Source: Psychrobacillus antarcticus
GTDB taxonomy: Bacteria > Bacillota > Bacilli > Bacillales_A > Planococcaceae
Length of the DNA stretch: 64,000 nucleotides
Assembly (NCBI RefSeq): GCF_029533155.1
Contig: NZ_JAIZDB010000006.1
Coordinates: 62,001-126,000, forward strand
Reading direction: 5' to 3'
The translations under genes were made by a program, and so were the position numbers. Shown one piece after another: positions 48,091 through 57,380 of this stretch. The notes beneath the pieces are model-generated. The model saw only the letters and a program-made list of their open reading frames with translations. It ran no database searches and was not told the origin of the DNA. Within the stretch, counting starts at the first letter, position 1; each line of letters begins with the position of its first letter.

Positions 48091-49809
48091 ATGCTCAAGA
48101 AGTTTTTTTCATATTACAAACCGCATAAACGACTATTTATCATTGACTTCAGTAGTGCTGTATTTGTCGCAATTTTAGAGCTCGCATATCCAGTTGCAGT
48201 TCAATGGTTTATCGATGACTTGTTACCTACTGGGGATTGGAGCATGATAACAAAAATCAGTATCCTACTATTAGTGGTATTTATCCTCAGCACTTTTCTA
48301 CAGTATATCGTAAGTTATTTTGGCCATAAACTCGGCATTAATATAGAAACCGATATGAGACAGCAATTATTCACCCACGTTCAACGCCAATCATTCCGGT
48401 TCTTTGATAATACAAAGACAGGCCATATTATGAGTCGAATTACAAATGATCTATTTGATATAGGCGAACTGGCTCATCATGGTCCTGAGGATTTATTCAT
48501 TGCCATCATGACTTTAATCGGGGCCTTTACGATTATGTACAATATCAATCCAGAGCTTGCAATTATCGCGATCGTCATGGTGCCAGTACTATCCGTTGTA
48601 GCAACATACGGTAACATCATGATGAACAGAGCTTGGAAGAATATGTACGGTAAAATTGCTGATGTAAACGCTCGAGTGGAGGACAGTGTTTCTGGTGTTC
48701 GCGTCGTCCAATCATTTACAAATGAACATTTTGAAATAGCTCGTTTTAAAGAAGATAATGGACAATTCCGTTTAGCTAAGCTTGTTGCCTATAAAGTAAT
48801 GGCTGGTACACATTCCAGTATTTATATGTTAACTCGTTTAGTAACCTTGGTAGTGCTTGTTGTCGGAGCTTGGTTCACGCATAAGGGAACGCTTTCCACC
48901 GGGGAGCTTGTAAGTTTTGTTCTATATGTCAATGTGTTGATCAAACCCGTTGATAAAATTACCGCACTACTTGAACTATATCCTAAAGGGATGGCTGGTT
49001 TCAAACGTTTCTTAGAGCTAATCGAACAGGATCCTGAAATTCAGGACAAGCCTAATGCACTTACTGTTCAGCATTTAAAAGGAGATATAACTTTTGAGCA
49101 AGTTGGTTTCCGATACGATGAATATAAACCTGTATTAGACAATATCAATTTGTCGATTAAAGCAGGAGAAACTATCGCATTTGTAGGTCCATCTGGTGCA
49201 GGAAAAACTACTATTTGTTCGCTAATCCCAAGGTTTTACGATGTTCAAGAGGGTGCGATTTCTGTAGACGGGTTGAATATTCAAGATATGACGATGAAAT
49301 CATTGCGTTCACAAATTGGTATTGTTCAACAGGACGTGTTCTTATTTACAGGGTCCATTCATGAGAATATCGCATATGGTAAACAAGATGCGAGTGAAGC
49401 AGAAATTCGAGATGCGGCCAAAAAGGCTCATTTAGAGGATATGATTGCATCTCTTCCAGAAGGTTACGATACACAAATTGGAGAACGAGGACTTAAATTA
49501 TCTGGTGGACAAAAACAACGTCTAGCAATAGCTCGTATGTTCCTGAAAAATCCGCCAATTTTAATTTTGGATGAGGCTACATCTGCTCTTGATACTGAAA
49601 CGGAACGATATATCCAGAAGTCTCTGATGGAGCTAGCTGAAAATAGGACTACGCTTATTATTGCACATAGACTTGCAACTATTCGTGATGCGGACCGTGT
49701 ACTTGTTGTAACAGAGGACGGTATCGTGGAAGATGGGTCCTATAGTGATTTAGTGGCACAGGATGGCATTTTTGCTAGACTGCATAACATACAGTTTCAA
49801 GAGGTTTAA
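48091..49809 (+). CDS. ABC exporter half-transporter (YwjA-like)
   Basis: A 572-residue exporter half. Six membrane helices (about 1-310; FFSYYKPHKRLFIIDFSSAV, FFDNTKTGHIMSRITNDLFD) then an ATPase domain with Walker A GPSGAGKT, Q-loop IGIVQQDVFLF, signature LSGGQKQRLAIARMF, Walker B ILILDEAT and the AHRL switch His; all catalytic residues are intact, so a homodimer is likely. It resembles B. subtilis YwjA in length and N-terminus. Related to lipid A/multidrug exporters; substrate unknown. AAGGAAGGAG precedes the ATG. Monocistronic with a perfect terminator. Confidence 0.86.
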   Translation: MLKKFFSYYKPHKRLFIIDFSSAVFVAILELAYPVAVQWFIDDLLPTGDWSMITKISILLLVVFILSTFLQYIVSYFGHKLGINIETDMRQQLFTHVQRQSFRFFDNTKTGHIMSRITNDLFDIGELAHHGPEDLFIAIMTLIGAFTIMYNINPELAIIAIVMVPVLSVVATYGNIMMNRAWKNMYGKIADVNARVEDSVSGVRVVQSFTNEHFEIARFKEDNGQFRLAKLVAYKVMAGTHSSIYMLTRLVTLVVLVVGAWFTHKGTLSTGELVSFVLYVNVLIKPVDKITALLELYPKGMAGFKRFLELIEQDPEIQDKPNALTVQHLKGDITFEQVGFRYDEYKPVLDNINLSIKAGETIAFVGPSGAGKTTICSLIPRFYDVQEGAISVDGLNIQDMTMKSLRSQIGIVQQDVFLFTGSIHENIAYGKQDASEAEIRDAAKKAHLEDMIASLPEGYDTQIGERGLKLSGGQKQRLAIARMFLKNPPILILDEATSALDTETERYIQKSLMELAENRTTLIIAHRLATIRDADRVLVVTEDGIVEDGSYSDLVAQDGIFARLHNIQFQEV

Positions 49810-49820
49810 TTGGCTCAACT

Positions 49821-49866
49821 AAAAAGTTGTCTTCCGGTAGTTAACTACCGGAAGACAACTTTTTTA
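49821..49866. terminator. Bidirectional terminator between the ABC exporter gene and hflX
   Basis: A 20-bp perfect stem (AAAAGTTGTCTTCCGGTAGT and its complement) with essentially no loop, and T-runs on both sides. Confidence 0.9.
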
Positions 49867-49922
49867 TCCTATGGTTTTATTCGGGTGATTCACCTAATTG
49901 TTCCCGCTAAAGTAGCAATTTT

Positions 49923-51194
49923 CTATTGAACAAATAGAAATTCTTGAAAGCGATCATAATCTGACTTTTTCAGTTCTACTTGTACAACCGTGCCTTCTTC
50001 TTCATATGAGGTAGCGGAAACGGATGCATGCTCGTTTAAGTAAGATACAATATCTCCTCGATCAAATGGGATCAATAGTGAGCAATGCACATAATTAAAG
50101 AAGATATGTTTTTTAATAATGTCTAATAACTCTTCTAATCCTGCTCCCTCTTTCGCAGAAATCCAAATATTATCGCCTGTTACATTCGGGTATTTCAAAT
50201 CCGCTAAATCAGATTTGTTATATATATAGACAGTTGGAACATCTTCTACACCAACAGCTTGAAGTGTTTCATTCGTAACGTCCATCATAAAACGATGTTC
50301 TGCGTTCGATACATCCACCACATGTAAAAGTAAGTCCGCATCACGTGCTTCTTCCAATGTGGAGCGAAAAGCTTTCACTAAGTGATGGGGAAGCTTGCTA
50401 ACGAAACCTACCGTGTCGGTTAATAAAAATTCCTTTTGATCGGGAAGTTTAATCTGTCTTACGGAAGTTTCTAGGGTTGCAAAAAGCATGTCCTTCTCAA
50501 ATACCTGTTTGGATTCCATTTGACCAACTTTGTTCAGTAATTGGTTCATAATGGTCGACTTACCAGCATTCGTATAACCTACTAAAGATACAACTGGAAT
50601 AGCATTTTTCTTACGTTGCTTGCGCTGTGTCTCTCGTTGATCTTTTGCATGGTCGAGGTCCTTTTTAAGTTTAGCAATCTGGTCTTCTATTTTACGTCTA
50701 TCTAGCTCAAGTTTTGTTTCCCCAGCACCACGGTTTTTAAATCCACCGCCAGTTCCTCCGCCTTGTCTACCAAGAGATGCTCGAAGTCCTACAAGACGTG
50801 GGAGCATATATTGAAGCTGCGCTAAGTCTACTTGCATCTGTGCCTCATTCGACTTCGCACGGCGAGCAAAGATATCGAGTATTAGCATCGTTCGGTCAAT
50901 AACCTTGCAGTCTAAATCGCGTTCTAAGTTTCTAATTTGGGATGGCGACAGTTCGTCATTGAAGATAATTAGATTAGCCCCAGCTTCTTCAAAGAGGTTT
51001 CTAATCTCCTCTACCTTCCCTGTGCCAACGTAATGGGACGAAGTAACTCGATCAAGATTTTGCGTGACCTGCCCAACTACTTCCACATCTAAAGCACCTG
51101 CTAAATTGTGTAGTTCTTCCAATCCATATTCAAAATGCTCGTCCTTTTGTAGTTTTACAGCAACGAGTATTGCCTTTTCTATTAATTCATCCAT
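49923..51194 (-). CDS. hflX: Ribosome-associated GTPase HflX
   Basis: A 423-residue GTPase. HflX binds the 50S subunit and splits stalled or hibernating ribosomes. The N-terminal domain has HYVGTGKVEEI and IIFNDELSPSQIRNLE; a glycine-rich segment GGGTGGGFKNRGAGETKLEL precedes a coiled coil; the G domain has G1 VGYTNAGKST, G3 DTVGF, G4 NKSD and G5 SAKE. ATG 51194 is preferred because AAAGGAG precedes it. It follows the VOC-like gene by 13 bases, so they probably share a transcript. Confidence 0.95.
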   Translation of the reverse strand: MDELIEKAILVAVKLQKDEHFEYGLEELHNLAGALDVEVVGQVTQNLDRVTSSHYVGTGKVEEIRNLFEEAGANLIIFNDELSPSQIRNLERDLDCKVIDRTMLILDIFARRAKSNEAQMQVDLAQLQYMLPRLVGLRASLGRQGGGTGGGFKNRGAGETKLELDRRKIEDQIAKLKKDLDHAKDQRETQRKQRKKNAIPVVSLVGYTNAGKSTIMNQLLNKVGQMESKQVFEKDMLFATLETSVRQIKLPDQKEFLLTDTVGFVSKLPHHLVKAFRSTLEEARDADLLLHVVDVSNAEHRFMMDVTNETLQAVGVEDVPTVYIYNKSDLADLKYPNVTGDNIWISAKEGAGLEELLDIIKKHIFFNYVHCSLLIPFDRGDIVSYLNEHASVSATSYEEEGTVVQVELKKSDYDRFQEFLFVQ

Positions 51195-51207
51195 ATAATT
51201 TCTCCTT

Positions 51208-51954
51208 TTAAAGAAAGCGATAGATTGCTTGTTCGTAAATGATTTCTTCCTGTCGATTAGATCCAACTATATCAATGCTGGCAAGTCGCTCTTTAGCATT
51301 ATTTGTACTTTGTTTAAATATTAAACGTGTATTTTCCAACAGTAATGTTTGCTCATCATGTTCTATCAGTTGAAAATAACTTTTCCACTTATTCATTACT
51401 TCCCTTGGATTTCGAACTTGAAACTCACAGGCTGTAATTGATAATTCTAAATTACTTTTTTCTATTGTTCCATCTTCCTGAAGCAAGCGATACTTGTCCT
51501 CATCACTTTCCTCCCATTCTATAAAGAACGGTAATGGTAATGCATCACTTATTTCTTCTTTTACAAATAGCATTTTCCACTTACGCACTAGACCACTAGT
51601 CGTCTTCCTTTCAGCATGTAGAACACCAGATGTTTTTATACCCTGCTCCTCTAGCTGTATACAAAGGCCATCTATGGTTGTCGTACGTATGCAAATTGTA
51701 TTGAACCCCGCTCCACTCTTTTTCAAGTCATGAAGGATTAGATTGATCAAAGGGTGATTTGCATTTTTTGCAACATCTTCATATTCTGCTGCAAGCCATT
51801 CAATATAGCTAGTTTTCGTATAAAGAAGTGCGTTATATGTTCCCCACTTAGTATGTTGACCACCCACTACTGCGTGAATTCCTTTTTCAGTCCAATCTTC
51901 AGCTACTTCTTGCGGCTTTTTCGTTACGCTATGAACGATATGATCCAAATACAT
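51208..51954 (-). CDS. Glyoxalase-like (VOC-fold) protein
   Basis: A 248-residue protein with a VOC/glyoxalase-type beginning: MYLDHIVHSVTKKPQEVAED, then GGQHTKWGTYNALLYTKTSY and IEWLAAEYEDVAKN; the second half (LPLPFFIEWEESDEDKYRLL, ITACEFQVRNPREVMNKWKS) repeats the fold. Related Bacillales proteins are annotated only as glyoxalase-like; the metal-binding residues cannot be assigned. ATG 51954 has GGAGG upstream. Located 13 bases before hflX. Function unknown. Confidence 0.75.
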   Translation of the reverse strand: MYLDHIVHSVTKKPQEVAEDWTEKGIHAVVGGQHTKWGTYNALLYTKTSYIEWLAAEYEDVAKNANHPLINLILHDLKKSGAGFNTICIRTTTIDGLCIQLEEQGIKTSGVLHAERKTTSGLVRKWKMLFVKEEISDALPLPFFIEWEESDEDKYRLLQEDGTIEKSNLELSITACEFQVRNPREVMNKWKSYFQLIEHDEQTLLLENTRLIFKQSTNNAKERLASIDIVGSNRQEEIIYEQAIYRFL

Positions 51955-52004
51955 TTTAGTGCCTCCATTCAATAATTCCCTTGTCATTAGTATACCAACA
52001 AATG

Positions 52005-52037
52005 TAAAGAGCATCGATTGGAAAAACCGATGCTCTC
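52005..52037 (-). terminator. Terminator of the RDD gene
   Basis: Stem GAGCATCG / CGATGCTC with an 11-base loop, TTTAC on the minus side. Confidence 0.7.
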
Positions 52038-52045
52038 ACATTTTA

Positions 52046-52564
52046 TTAAGATCCTACCTTAATAACCTGTGTCTTAACAACAATATCATAAAGTGACTTT
52101 TTTCTTTTAGTGAATATAGCGGTTAAAATATATGCAAACATAAGGGCATAGATAATTCCGCCGATGATATAGTACTTGAACGGAACTTCTGCATCTCCTA
52201 GGTAAATTAGACGATAAACAAGATAATGCGAAAGCTCCCAAGGTAAAAATTTTAGGACGTTTCGACAAATTGCATGAAGTAACGAAAGAGGTTCTTCTTT
52301 TTCATTGACCACCTTAATCCCTATATATTTCTTTCCAAATGACTGTCCACCTATCACTGAGTCACTCATAATAAAATAGAGTGAAACTGGCAAAGTGACC
52401 ATTATAAATCCTGTGACCTGAGCTACTACAAGTGATTCACTGAAAAGATTTTGTACAGAAGGAAATAAAAAAATATTCAAGATAGCAAGTACAATCAGGT
52501 AGGCAAATATAAGTAAGTAATCAAACATAAACGCCTTGAATCGCATTATAAATGTTGCATTCAC
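52046..52564 (-). CDS. RDD-family membrane protein
   Basis: A 172-residue membrane protein of the RDD family (four helices). The opening MRFKAFMFDYLLIFAYLIVL holds a degenerate version of the R-D-D motif (R..A...D), followed by SDSVIGGQSFGKKYIGIKVV, the conserved G-Q-S-x-G-K-x..G motif, and EPLSLLHAICRNVLKFLPWE. RDD proteins are poorly characterised; some act as sodium/proton antiporters or assist secretion. The start follows GGAGGAG. Monocistronic. Confidence 0.85.
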   Translation of the reverse strand: MNATFIMRFKAFMFDYLLIFAYLIVLAILNIFLFPSVQNLFSESLVVAQVTGFIMVTLPVSLYFIMSDSVIGGQSFGKKYIGIKVVNEKEEPLSLLHAICRNVLKFLPWELSHYLVYRLIYLGDAEVPFKYYIIGGIIYALMFAYILTAIFTKRKKSLYDIVVKTQVIKVGS

Positions 52565-52631
52565 TTAAATTTACTCCTCCTATTGTGTTTATTTACATGA
52601 AACTTGTCGATTTCCCAGGAAATAATTCGAA

Positions 52632-54263
52632 TTATGCTTTGGTCTTCTCCTTAGACATTTCACGAAGGAGGAACTTTTGAATTTTCCCTGAGGCTGTCAT
52701 TGGGTATGCCTCTATAAACTCAACATATTTCGGTATTTTATGAAATGAAATTTTTCCTTTGCAGTAATCCTTTAATTCATCGGAAGTTAACTGCTGCCCA
52801 TTTTTTAAAATAACCCACGCCATAAGCTCTTCCCCATATTTTGGATCAGGTACTCCAACTACTTGAACGTCCTGGACATTTGGATGTTGATATAAAAATT
52901 CTTCTACTTCTTTTGGATAGATATTTTCTCCGCCACGGATTACCATATCTTTTATACGTCCTGTTATATCAATATATCCTTCCTCATCCATCACTGCGAT
53001 ATCACCCGTGTGAAGCCAGCCATTGTTGTCGATTGCCGACTTAGTAGCTTGTTCGTTCTTATAATAACCCTTCATCACTAAATAACCTCGTGTACAAAGT
53101 TCTCCAGGAACTCCAGTAGGTGTATCTTCTCCTGTTGCTGGATCAATAATTTTAACCTCAACCCCTTTATGGGGCTTCCCAACTGATGACACACGTTTCT
53201 CAATTGGATCATCCGTCTTCGTTTGCGTAATGACTGGAGATGCTTCGGTTTGCCCATATGCGATCGTTATTTCGGCTGCGCCCATATCAATAATCACTTT
53301 TTTCATCACTTCAATTGGACAAATCGATCCAGCCATAATACCAGTTCGTAGCGTAGACAATTCAAACTGTTTAAAGTCTGGATGGTTCAATTCTGCGATG
53401 AACATTGTTGGTACCCCGTGTAACGCTGTACATTTTTCGTCCTGAACCATTTGAAGTACTTTTCCTGGATCAAATTGTTCAATAACGACCATTGTCGTCC
53501 CATGTATTACGGATGCTATTGTTCCCATGACACAACCAAAGCAATGGAAAAAAGGTACTGGAATACAAAGACGATCTTTTTCCGTCAAAAATATATAGTC
53601 TCCTACGAGTTGTCCGTTATTTACTACGTTTTTATGAGAGAGCATGACGCCTTTAGGAAAACCAGTAGTTCCTGATGTATATTGGATATTAATCACATCA
53701 TCATTTCGAAGTGATCTTAACGCATCCTCTAGTGTATCGTCTGTAATCTCATCTGAATGCGCCAATAACTCTGACCATGTATATATACCCGTATACTCAT
53801 TCTCACTCATAACAATGACACGTTTAAAATGTGGAAGCTTTTCTGAGTGAATGTTACCTTTTTCGGCTGTCCTTATCTCTGGGCATACTGCTCGAACTAT
53901 ATCTAAATAGGAAGTTCCTTTAAAAGATTCACATAGTATGAGAGTTGTAGCATCTGATTGCTGCAATAAATATGCAAGTTCTTTCTCTTGGTAATTCGTA
54001 TTCACCGTAACTAATACTGCACCCATTTTGCCTGTTGCGAATTGGCTAAGTAGCCACTCTCTCTTGTTATCCGACCAAATTGCTACATGCTCCCCTTTTT
54101 GTATTCCCATACCGATAAAGGCTTTTGCAAGCTCATCTGTTTCTTCGTCAAATTCCTTATACGTTTTTCGAATGCCATGCTCTGGATACACATACGCTTC
54201 CACATTGGGAAATTTACTTGCTGTTTCTTTCACAATTTCTCCAACTGTTTTTTCATTTAACAA
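52632..54263 (-). CDS. Fatty-acyl-CoA synthetase (AMP-binding, YngI-like)
   Basis: A 543-residue ANL-superfamily ligase that activates a carboxylic acid with ATP to acyl-AMP and then acyl-CoA. Motifs: A3 NIQYTSGTTGFPKGVMLSHK, A5 IAYGQTEASPV, A7 GWLHTGDIAVMDEEGYIDIT, A8 GRIKDMVIRGGENIYPKEVE and the catalytic A10 lysine in MTASGKIQKFLLRE. Overall it resembles medium/long-chain acyl-CoA synthetases such as B. subtilis YngI; the acid is uncertain. GGGGAG precedes the start. Monocistronic and divergent from nhaC. Confidence 0.9.
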   Translation of the reverse strand: MLNEKTVGEIVKETASKFPNVEAYVYPEHGIRKTYKEFDEETDELAKAFIGMGIQKGEHVAIWSDNKREWLLSQFATGKMGAVLVTVNTNYQEKELAYLLQQSDATTLILCESFKGTSYLDIVRAVCPEIRTAEKGNIHSEKLPHFKRVIVMSENEYTGIYTWSELLAHSDEITDDTLEDALRSLRNDDVINIQYTSGTTGFPKGVMLSHKNVVNNGQLVGDYIFLTEKDRLCIPVPFFHCFGCVMGTIASVIHGTTMVVIEQFDPGKVLQMVQDEKCTALHGVPTMFIAELNHPDFKQFELSTLRTGIMAGSICPIEVMKKVIIDMGAAEITIAYGQTEASPVITQTKTDDPIEKRVSSVGKPHKGVEVKIIDPATGEDTPTGVPGELCTRGYLVMKGYYKNEQATKSAIDNNGWLHTGDIAVMDEEGYIDITGRIKDMVIRGGENIYPKEVEEFLYQHPNVQDVQVVGVPDPKYGEELMAWVILKNGQQLTSDELKDYCKGKISFHKIPKYVEFIEAYPMTASGKIQKFLLREMSKEKTKA

Positions 54264-54338
54264 ACCAATCTCCCCTTTGATTGTTTATTATTTTATTTTA
54301 TCACAAAATTCTGACGTTAAAGACTTTTCGTTTTCTAA

Positions 54339-54366
54339 TTGACAGTTCGTTGAAACCTGGTAAAAT
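54339..54366 (+). promoter_or_regulatory. nhaC promoter
   Basis: TTGACA (54339-54344), 16 bases, TAAAAT (54361-54366), about 69 bases before the ATG. Confidence 0.55.
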
Positions 54367-54434
54367 CCTAATTACTTTCGCGATTGAAAGCGTTGAATCG
54401 TCAAAGTGTAATTATTTAACTAGGAGGATATTTT

Positions 54435-55814
54435 ATGTTTCGAATTTCATCTACAATTACGCCTCCTTTTCGAGAGGCATTATTTCTTATCTTGTTAATA
54501 GTTTCTTTGATGGTAGTTTGCATTATAAAATTTGATGCTGTACCACATTTACCAATTTTATTTGCCATTCTACTTTTAATTGGTTATGGGTTATTAAAAA
54601 GGGTTCCTTTCGAATCATTAGAAGAAGGACTAATAGAAGGTTCTAAAACTGGGCTCGGCGCAGTTTTCATCTTTTTCTTTATAGGAATTTTAATAAGTAG
54701 CTGGATGATTGGCGGTACTATTCCGACGCTTATTTATATAGGATTTCAATTAATTTCACCACATTTTTTCTTTGCAATAGTCTTCTTAGTAACATGCGTT
54801 ATCGGTCTTGCTATTGGCAGTTCATTAACAACCGTTGCCACAGTAGGTGTTGCTTTTGTTGGTATAGCAAGTGCTATGGATATTTCATTGGCTATTACTG
54901 CTGGGGCCATCGTTTCAGGAGCCTTTTTCGGAGATAAGATGTCTCCATTATCAGATACCACGAATCTAGCGTCAGCTATAGTTCGCGTTGATCTGTTTGA
55001 ACATATACGTAATATGGGGTGGACGACAATCCCAGCATTTTTTATAGCGATAATTGGATATGCATTACTTTCCCCTAACAAAGAAATTCAACAATTAGAG
55101 CAAATAAATACAATGAAAGAAGGTCTACTTCAAACTGGTATGGTCCATTGGTATTCATTACTTCCACTGGTTTTGCTCATTGTACTTTCTGCCAAAAAAA
55201 TGCCTGCTCTGTTAGCACTTGCTCTCACTTCAGCAAGCGCTATAGCTGTAGCTTATTTCCATCAGTTTTTTACAGCAAGTGAAGTATTAAACATCTTATT
55301 TAGCGGCTATATATCTCAAACTGGTATAGAAGCGGTTGACTCCTTATTATCTAGAGGTGGAATGACTAGCATGATGTTTACTATCTCCCTAGTCTTACTG
55401 GCTTTGAGTATGGGTGGGCTTTTATTTACATTAGGTATAGTGCAAAGTTTACTGCGGAAAATAGAAGGTTTACTAACGAGTGTAGGAAAGGTCATTTCAG
55501 CTGCAGCTTTTACAGCTATTGGAGTAAACGTACTAATCGGGGAGCAATACTTGTCCATTTTATTGACAGGCGAAACCTTCCAAGCCCATTTTCAAAAAGT
55601 AGGGTTAGCAAACAAAAACCTAGCTCGTGTGATGGAGGATGCAGGTACTGTAGTAAATCCGTTGGTTCCTTGGAGTGTTTGTGGGATTTTCATCACAGAT
55701 GTTTTATCTGTATCCACAATTGACTACTTGCCGTTCGCATTCTTCTGTTTACTTTGTCCAGTGCTCACTATTTTGTTTGGATTGACCGGCAAAACACTTA
55801 CTTATAATAAATGA
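54435..55814 (+). CDS. nhaC: Na+/H+ antiporter NhaC-family protein
   Basis: A 459-residue NhaC-type antiporter with about 12 helices, exchanging Na+ for H+ (some relatives exchange Na+-lactate for malate). Recognisable: KTGLGAVFIFFFIGILISSW, SSLTTVATVGVAFVGIASAM, GAIVSGAFFGDKMSPLSDTT, the most conserved segment with the transport acidic residue, and VVNPLVPWSVCGIF. GGAGGAT precedes the ATG. The methyltransferase gene follows 52 bases later with no terminator between, so they may be linked. The physiological substrate is not certain. Confidence 0.88.
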   Translation: MFRISSTITPPFREALFLILLIVSLMVVCIIKFDAVPHLPILFAILLLIGYGLLKRVPFESLEEGLIEGSKTGLGAVFIFFFIGILISSWMIGGTIPTLIYIGFQLISPHFFFAIVFLVTCVIGLAIGSSLTTVATVGVAFVGIASAMDISLAITAGAIVSGAFFGDKMSPLSDTTNLASAIVRVDLFEHIRNMGWTTIPAFFIAIIGYALLSPNKEIQQLEQINTMKEGLLQTGMVHWYSLLPLVLLIVLSAKKMPALLALALTSASAIAVAYFHQFFTASEVLNILFSGYISQTGIEAVDSLLSRGGMTSMMFTISLVLLALSMGGLLFTLGIVQSLLRKIEGLLTSVGKVISAAAFTAIGVNVLIGEQYLSILLTGETFQAHFQKVGLANKNLARVMEDAGTVVNPLVPWSVCGIFITDVLSVSTIDYLPFAFFCLLCPVLTILFGLTGKTLTYNK

Positions 55815-55866
55815 AGTCGATGTGATACACTATTTCAAAGTATATTACTAAAAAGTAGGCGATTTG

Positions 55867-57030
55867 ATGGAATTTCAGGAAATGAAAGAATACTTTCTTC
55901 AGCAAATAGGAACGAAGCAGTTAGTCACTGCAACGATTAGTCAACCACGTGCAAAGTCTAATGAAGTGAAACGTGTAAAATTAAAACCGATTGAAATAAA
56001 AAATACGTATCATATTCAGTTAGAATACCAGTACGAGCGAATATTGAAGCATGAAAATATTGCATTAGATGCATTTACAGAAAAATTAGATGAACTCTTA
56101 GAACAGTTCCGTCAACTGCATATGGATTTCAAAGAGGAAAAAGTACAAGCTCAGCTCACAAAGAAAAACAAAGTTATGTGGAAATCAGAAATAACTGCAG
56201 CCACTAAAACAGTAGACCTCTCCCATAACCGGAAAAAGAATTATTTGTTGGATGAGCAAACGCCGTATCCTTTCCTTATCCGTTTAGGCGTGCAGACACC
56301 TGATGGAAAAGTCAAAAAACAAAAGTATGACAAATTTAAACAAATCAATCGCTTTATCGAGTTTATAGATGATACGCTTGCCTACTTGCCAAAGGATAAA
56401 ACCGTTAGAATTCTCGATTTTGGCTCAGGTAAATCTTATTTGACATTCGCATTGTATCATTATTTGAAAATCGAAAAAGGCCTTGATATCCGAGTTACTG
56501 GTCTTGATTTGAAAAAGGAAGTCATTGAAGAATGTGCACAAATTGCAAATGATTTAGGATACGATCAGTTAGAGTTTCTAGTAGGAGATATCAATGACTA
56601 CAATGACGAAACTGCTGTAGATATGGTTGTTACGCTACATGCCTGCGATGTTGCGACAGATATGGCACTTGCAAGGGCTGTAAAATGGGATGCGAGCGTC
56701 ATTTTGAGTGTACCTTGCTGCCAGCACGAATTAAACACACAGCTAGATGCACCTGGTTTAGACATTATGTTAAAACATGGGCTAATAAAAGAACGTTTTG
56801 CTGCTTTAGCAACGGATTCCATAAGAGCAGAGATCTTGAATATGGTCGGGTACGAGTCACAATTAGTCGAGTTTATCGATATGGAAAATACGCCAAAAAA
56901 CATTTTAATACGTGCCTATAAAACAGGAAAAAAACCTACCGCTGAACAAATGGCAGGATATCAACAATTTAAACAGTTACTAAATGCGAAGCCGTTCTTG
57001 GAGAATGAATTGAAAGATTACCTGATTTGA
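55867..57030 (+). CDS. Class I SAM-dependent methyltransferase (METTL25/Trm13-like)
   Basis: A 388-residue methyltransferase. An N-terminal region of about 150 residues (KLKPIEIKNTYHIQLEYQYE, then DLSHNRKKNYLLDEQTPYPF) is followed by a Rossmann domain: VRILDFGSGKSYLTFALYHY (motif I), VTGLDLKKEV (motif II), VDMVVTLHACDVATDMALA (motif IV) and SVPCCQHELNTQL (a CC-H motif in place of NPPY). This combination marks the group related to tRNA methyltransferase Trm13/METTL25, so the substrate is probably RNA. ATG 55867 or TTG 55864 start. A small membrane protein gene follows 37 bases later. Confidence 0.82.
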   Translation: MEFQEMKEYFLQQIGTKQLVTATISQPRAKSNEVKRVKLKPIEIKNTYHIQLEYQYERILKHENIALDAFTEKLDELLEQFRQLHMDFKEEKVQAQLTKKNKVMWKSEITAATKTVDLSHNRKKNYLLDEQTPYPFLIRLGVQTPDGKVKKQKYDKFKQINRFIEFIDDTLAYLPKDKTVRILDFGSGKSYLTFALYHYLKIEKGLDIRVTGLDLKKEVIEECAQIANDLGYDQLEFLVGDINDYNDETAVDMVVTLHACDVATDMALARAVKWDASVILSVPCCQHELNTQLDAPGLDIMLKHGLIKERFAALATDSIRAEILNMVGYESQLVEFIDMENTPKNILIRAYKTGKKPTAEQMAGYQQFKQLLNAKPFLENELKDYLI

Positions 57031-57067
57031 AAACGATTTATATAATACGCGACTGGAGGATTTTATG

Positions 57068-57331
57068 ATGAAAGAACCAACTATCAAAAAAGTAGCTTAT
57101 GGTATAGCAATGGCCATCGCCATAATCATTGTGCATTTTATCAATGCTCGCGTTTATGCAATGCCTCCTATTTTCGCTTTGTTTTTGGCAATTTTCGTCA
57201 CATACCTTGGCATCGTATTAATAAATAAATCCAATAATTTTGATCAAACGATTTCTAGGACTAAATATAATTTAATAAACACAGTAGTTGTGCTTGTACT
57301 TTTTATCGCTTATTTTAAGATTTCTGGATGA
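57068..57331 (+). CDS. Small three-helix membrane protein
   Basis: An 87-residue protein with three hydrophobic helices: KVAYGIAMAIAIIIVHFINA, PPIFALFLAIFVTYLGIVLI and LINTVVVLVLFIAYFKISG, with a short charged loop (NKSNNFDQTISRTKYN) between the second and third. No family recognised. The second ATG, 57068, is at the better distance from GGAGGA; 57065 is the alternative. It follows the methyltransferase closely and ends 1 base before a strong terminator, so it is probably co-transcribed. Function unknown. Confidence 0.65.
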   Translation: MKEPTIKKVAYGIAMAIAIIIVHFINARVYAMPPIFALFLAIFVTYLGIVLINKSNNFDQTISRTKYNLINTVVVLVLFIAYFKISG

Positions 57332-57377
57332 AAAAGTGAGCAAGAAATGTCTTAAGACACTTCTTGCTCACTTTTTT
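57331..57377. terminator. Bidirectional terminator
   Basis: Stem AAGTGAGCAAGAA / TTCTTGCTCACTT enclosing an inner TGTCTTAAGACA palindrome; T6 on the plus strand and A5 on the other side. Confidence 0.88.
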
Positions 57378-57380
57378 GTT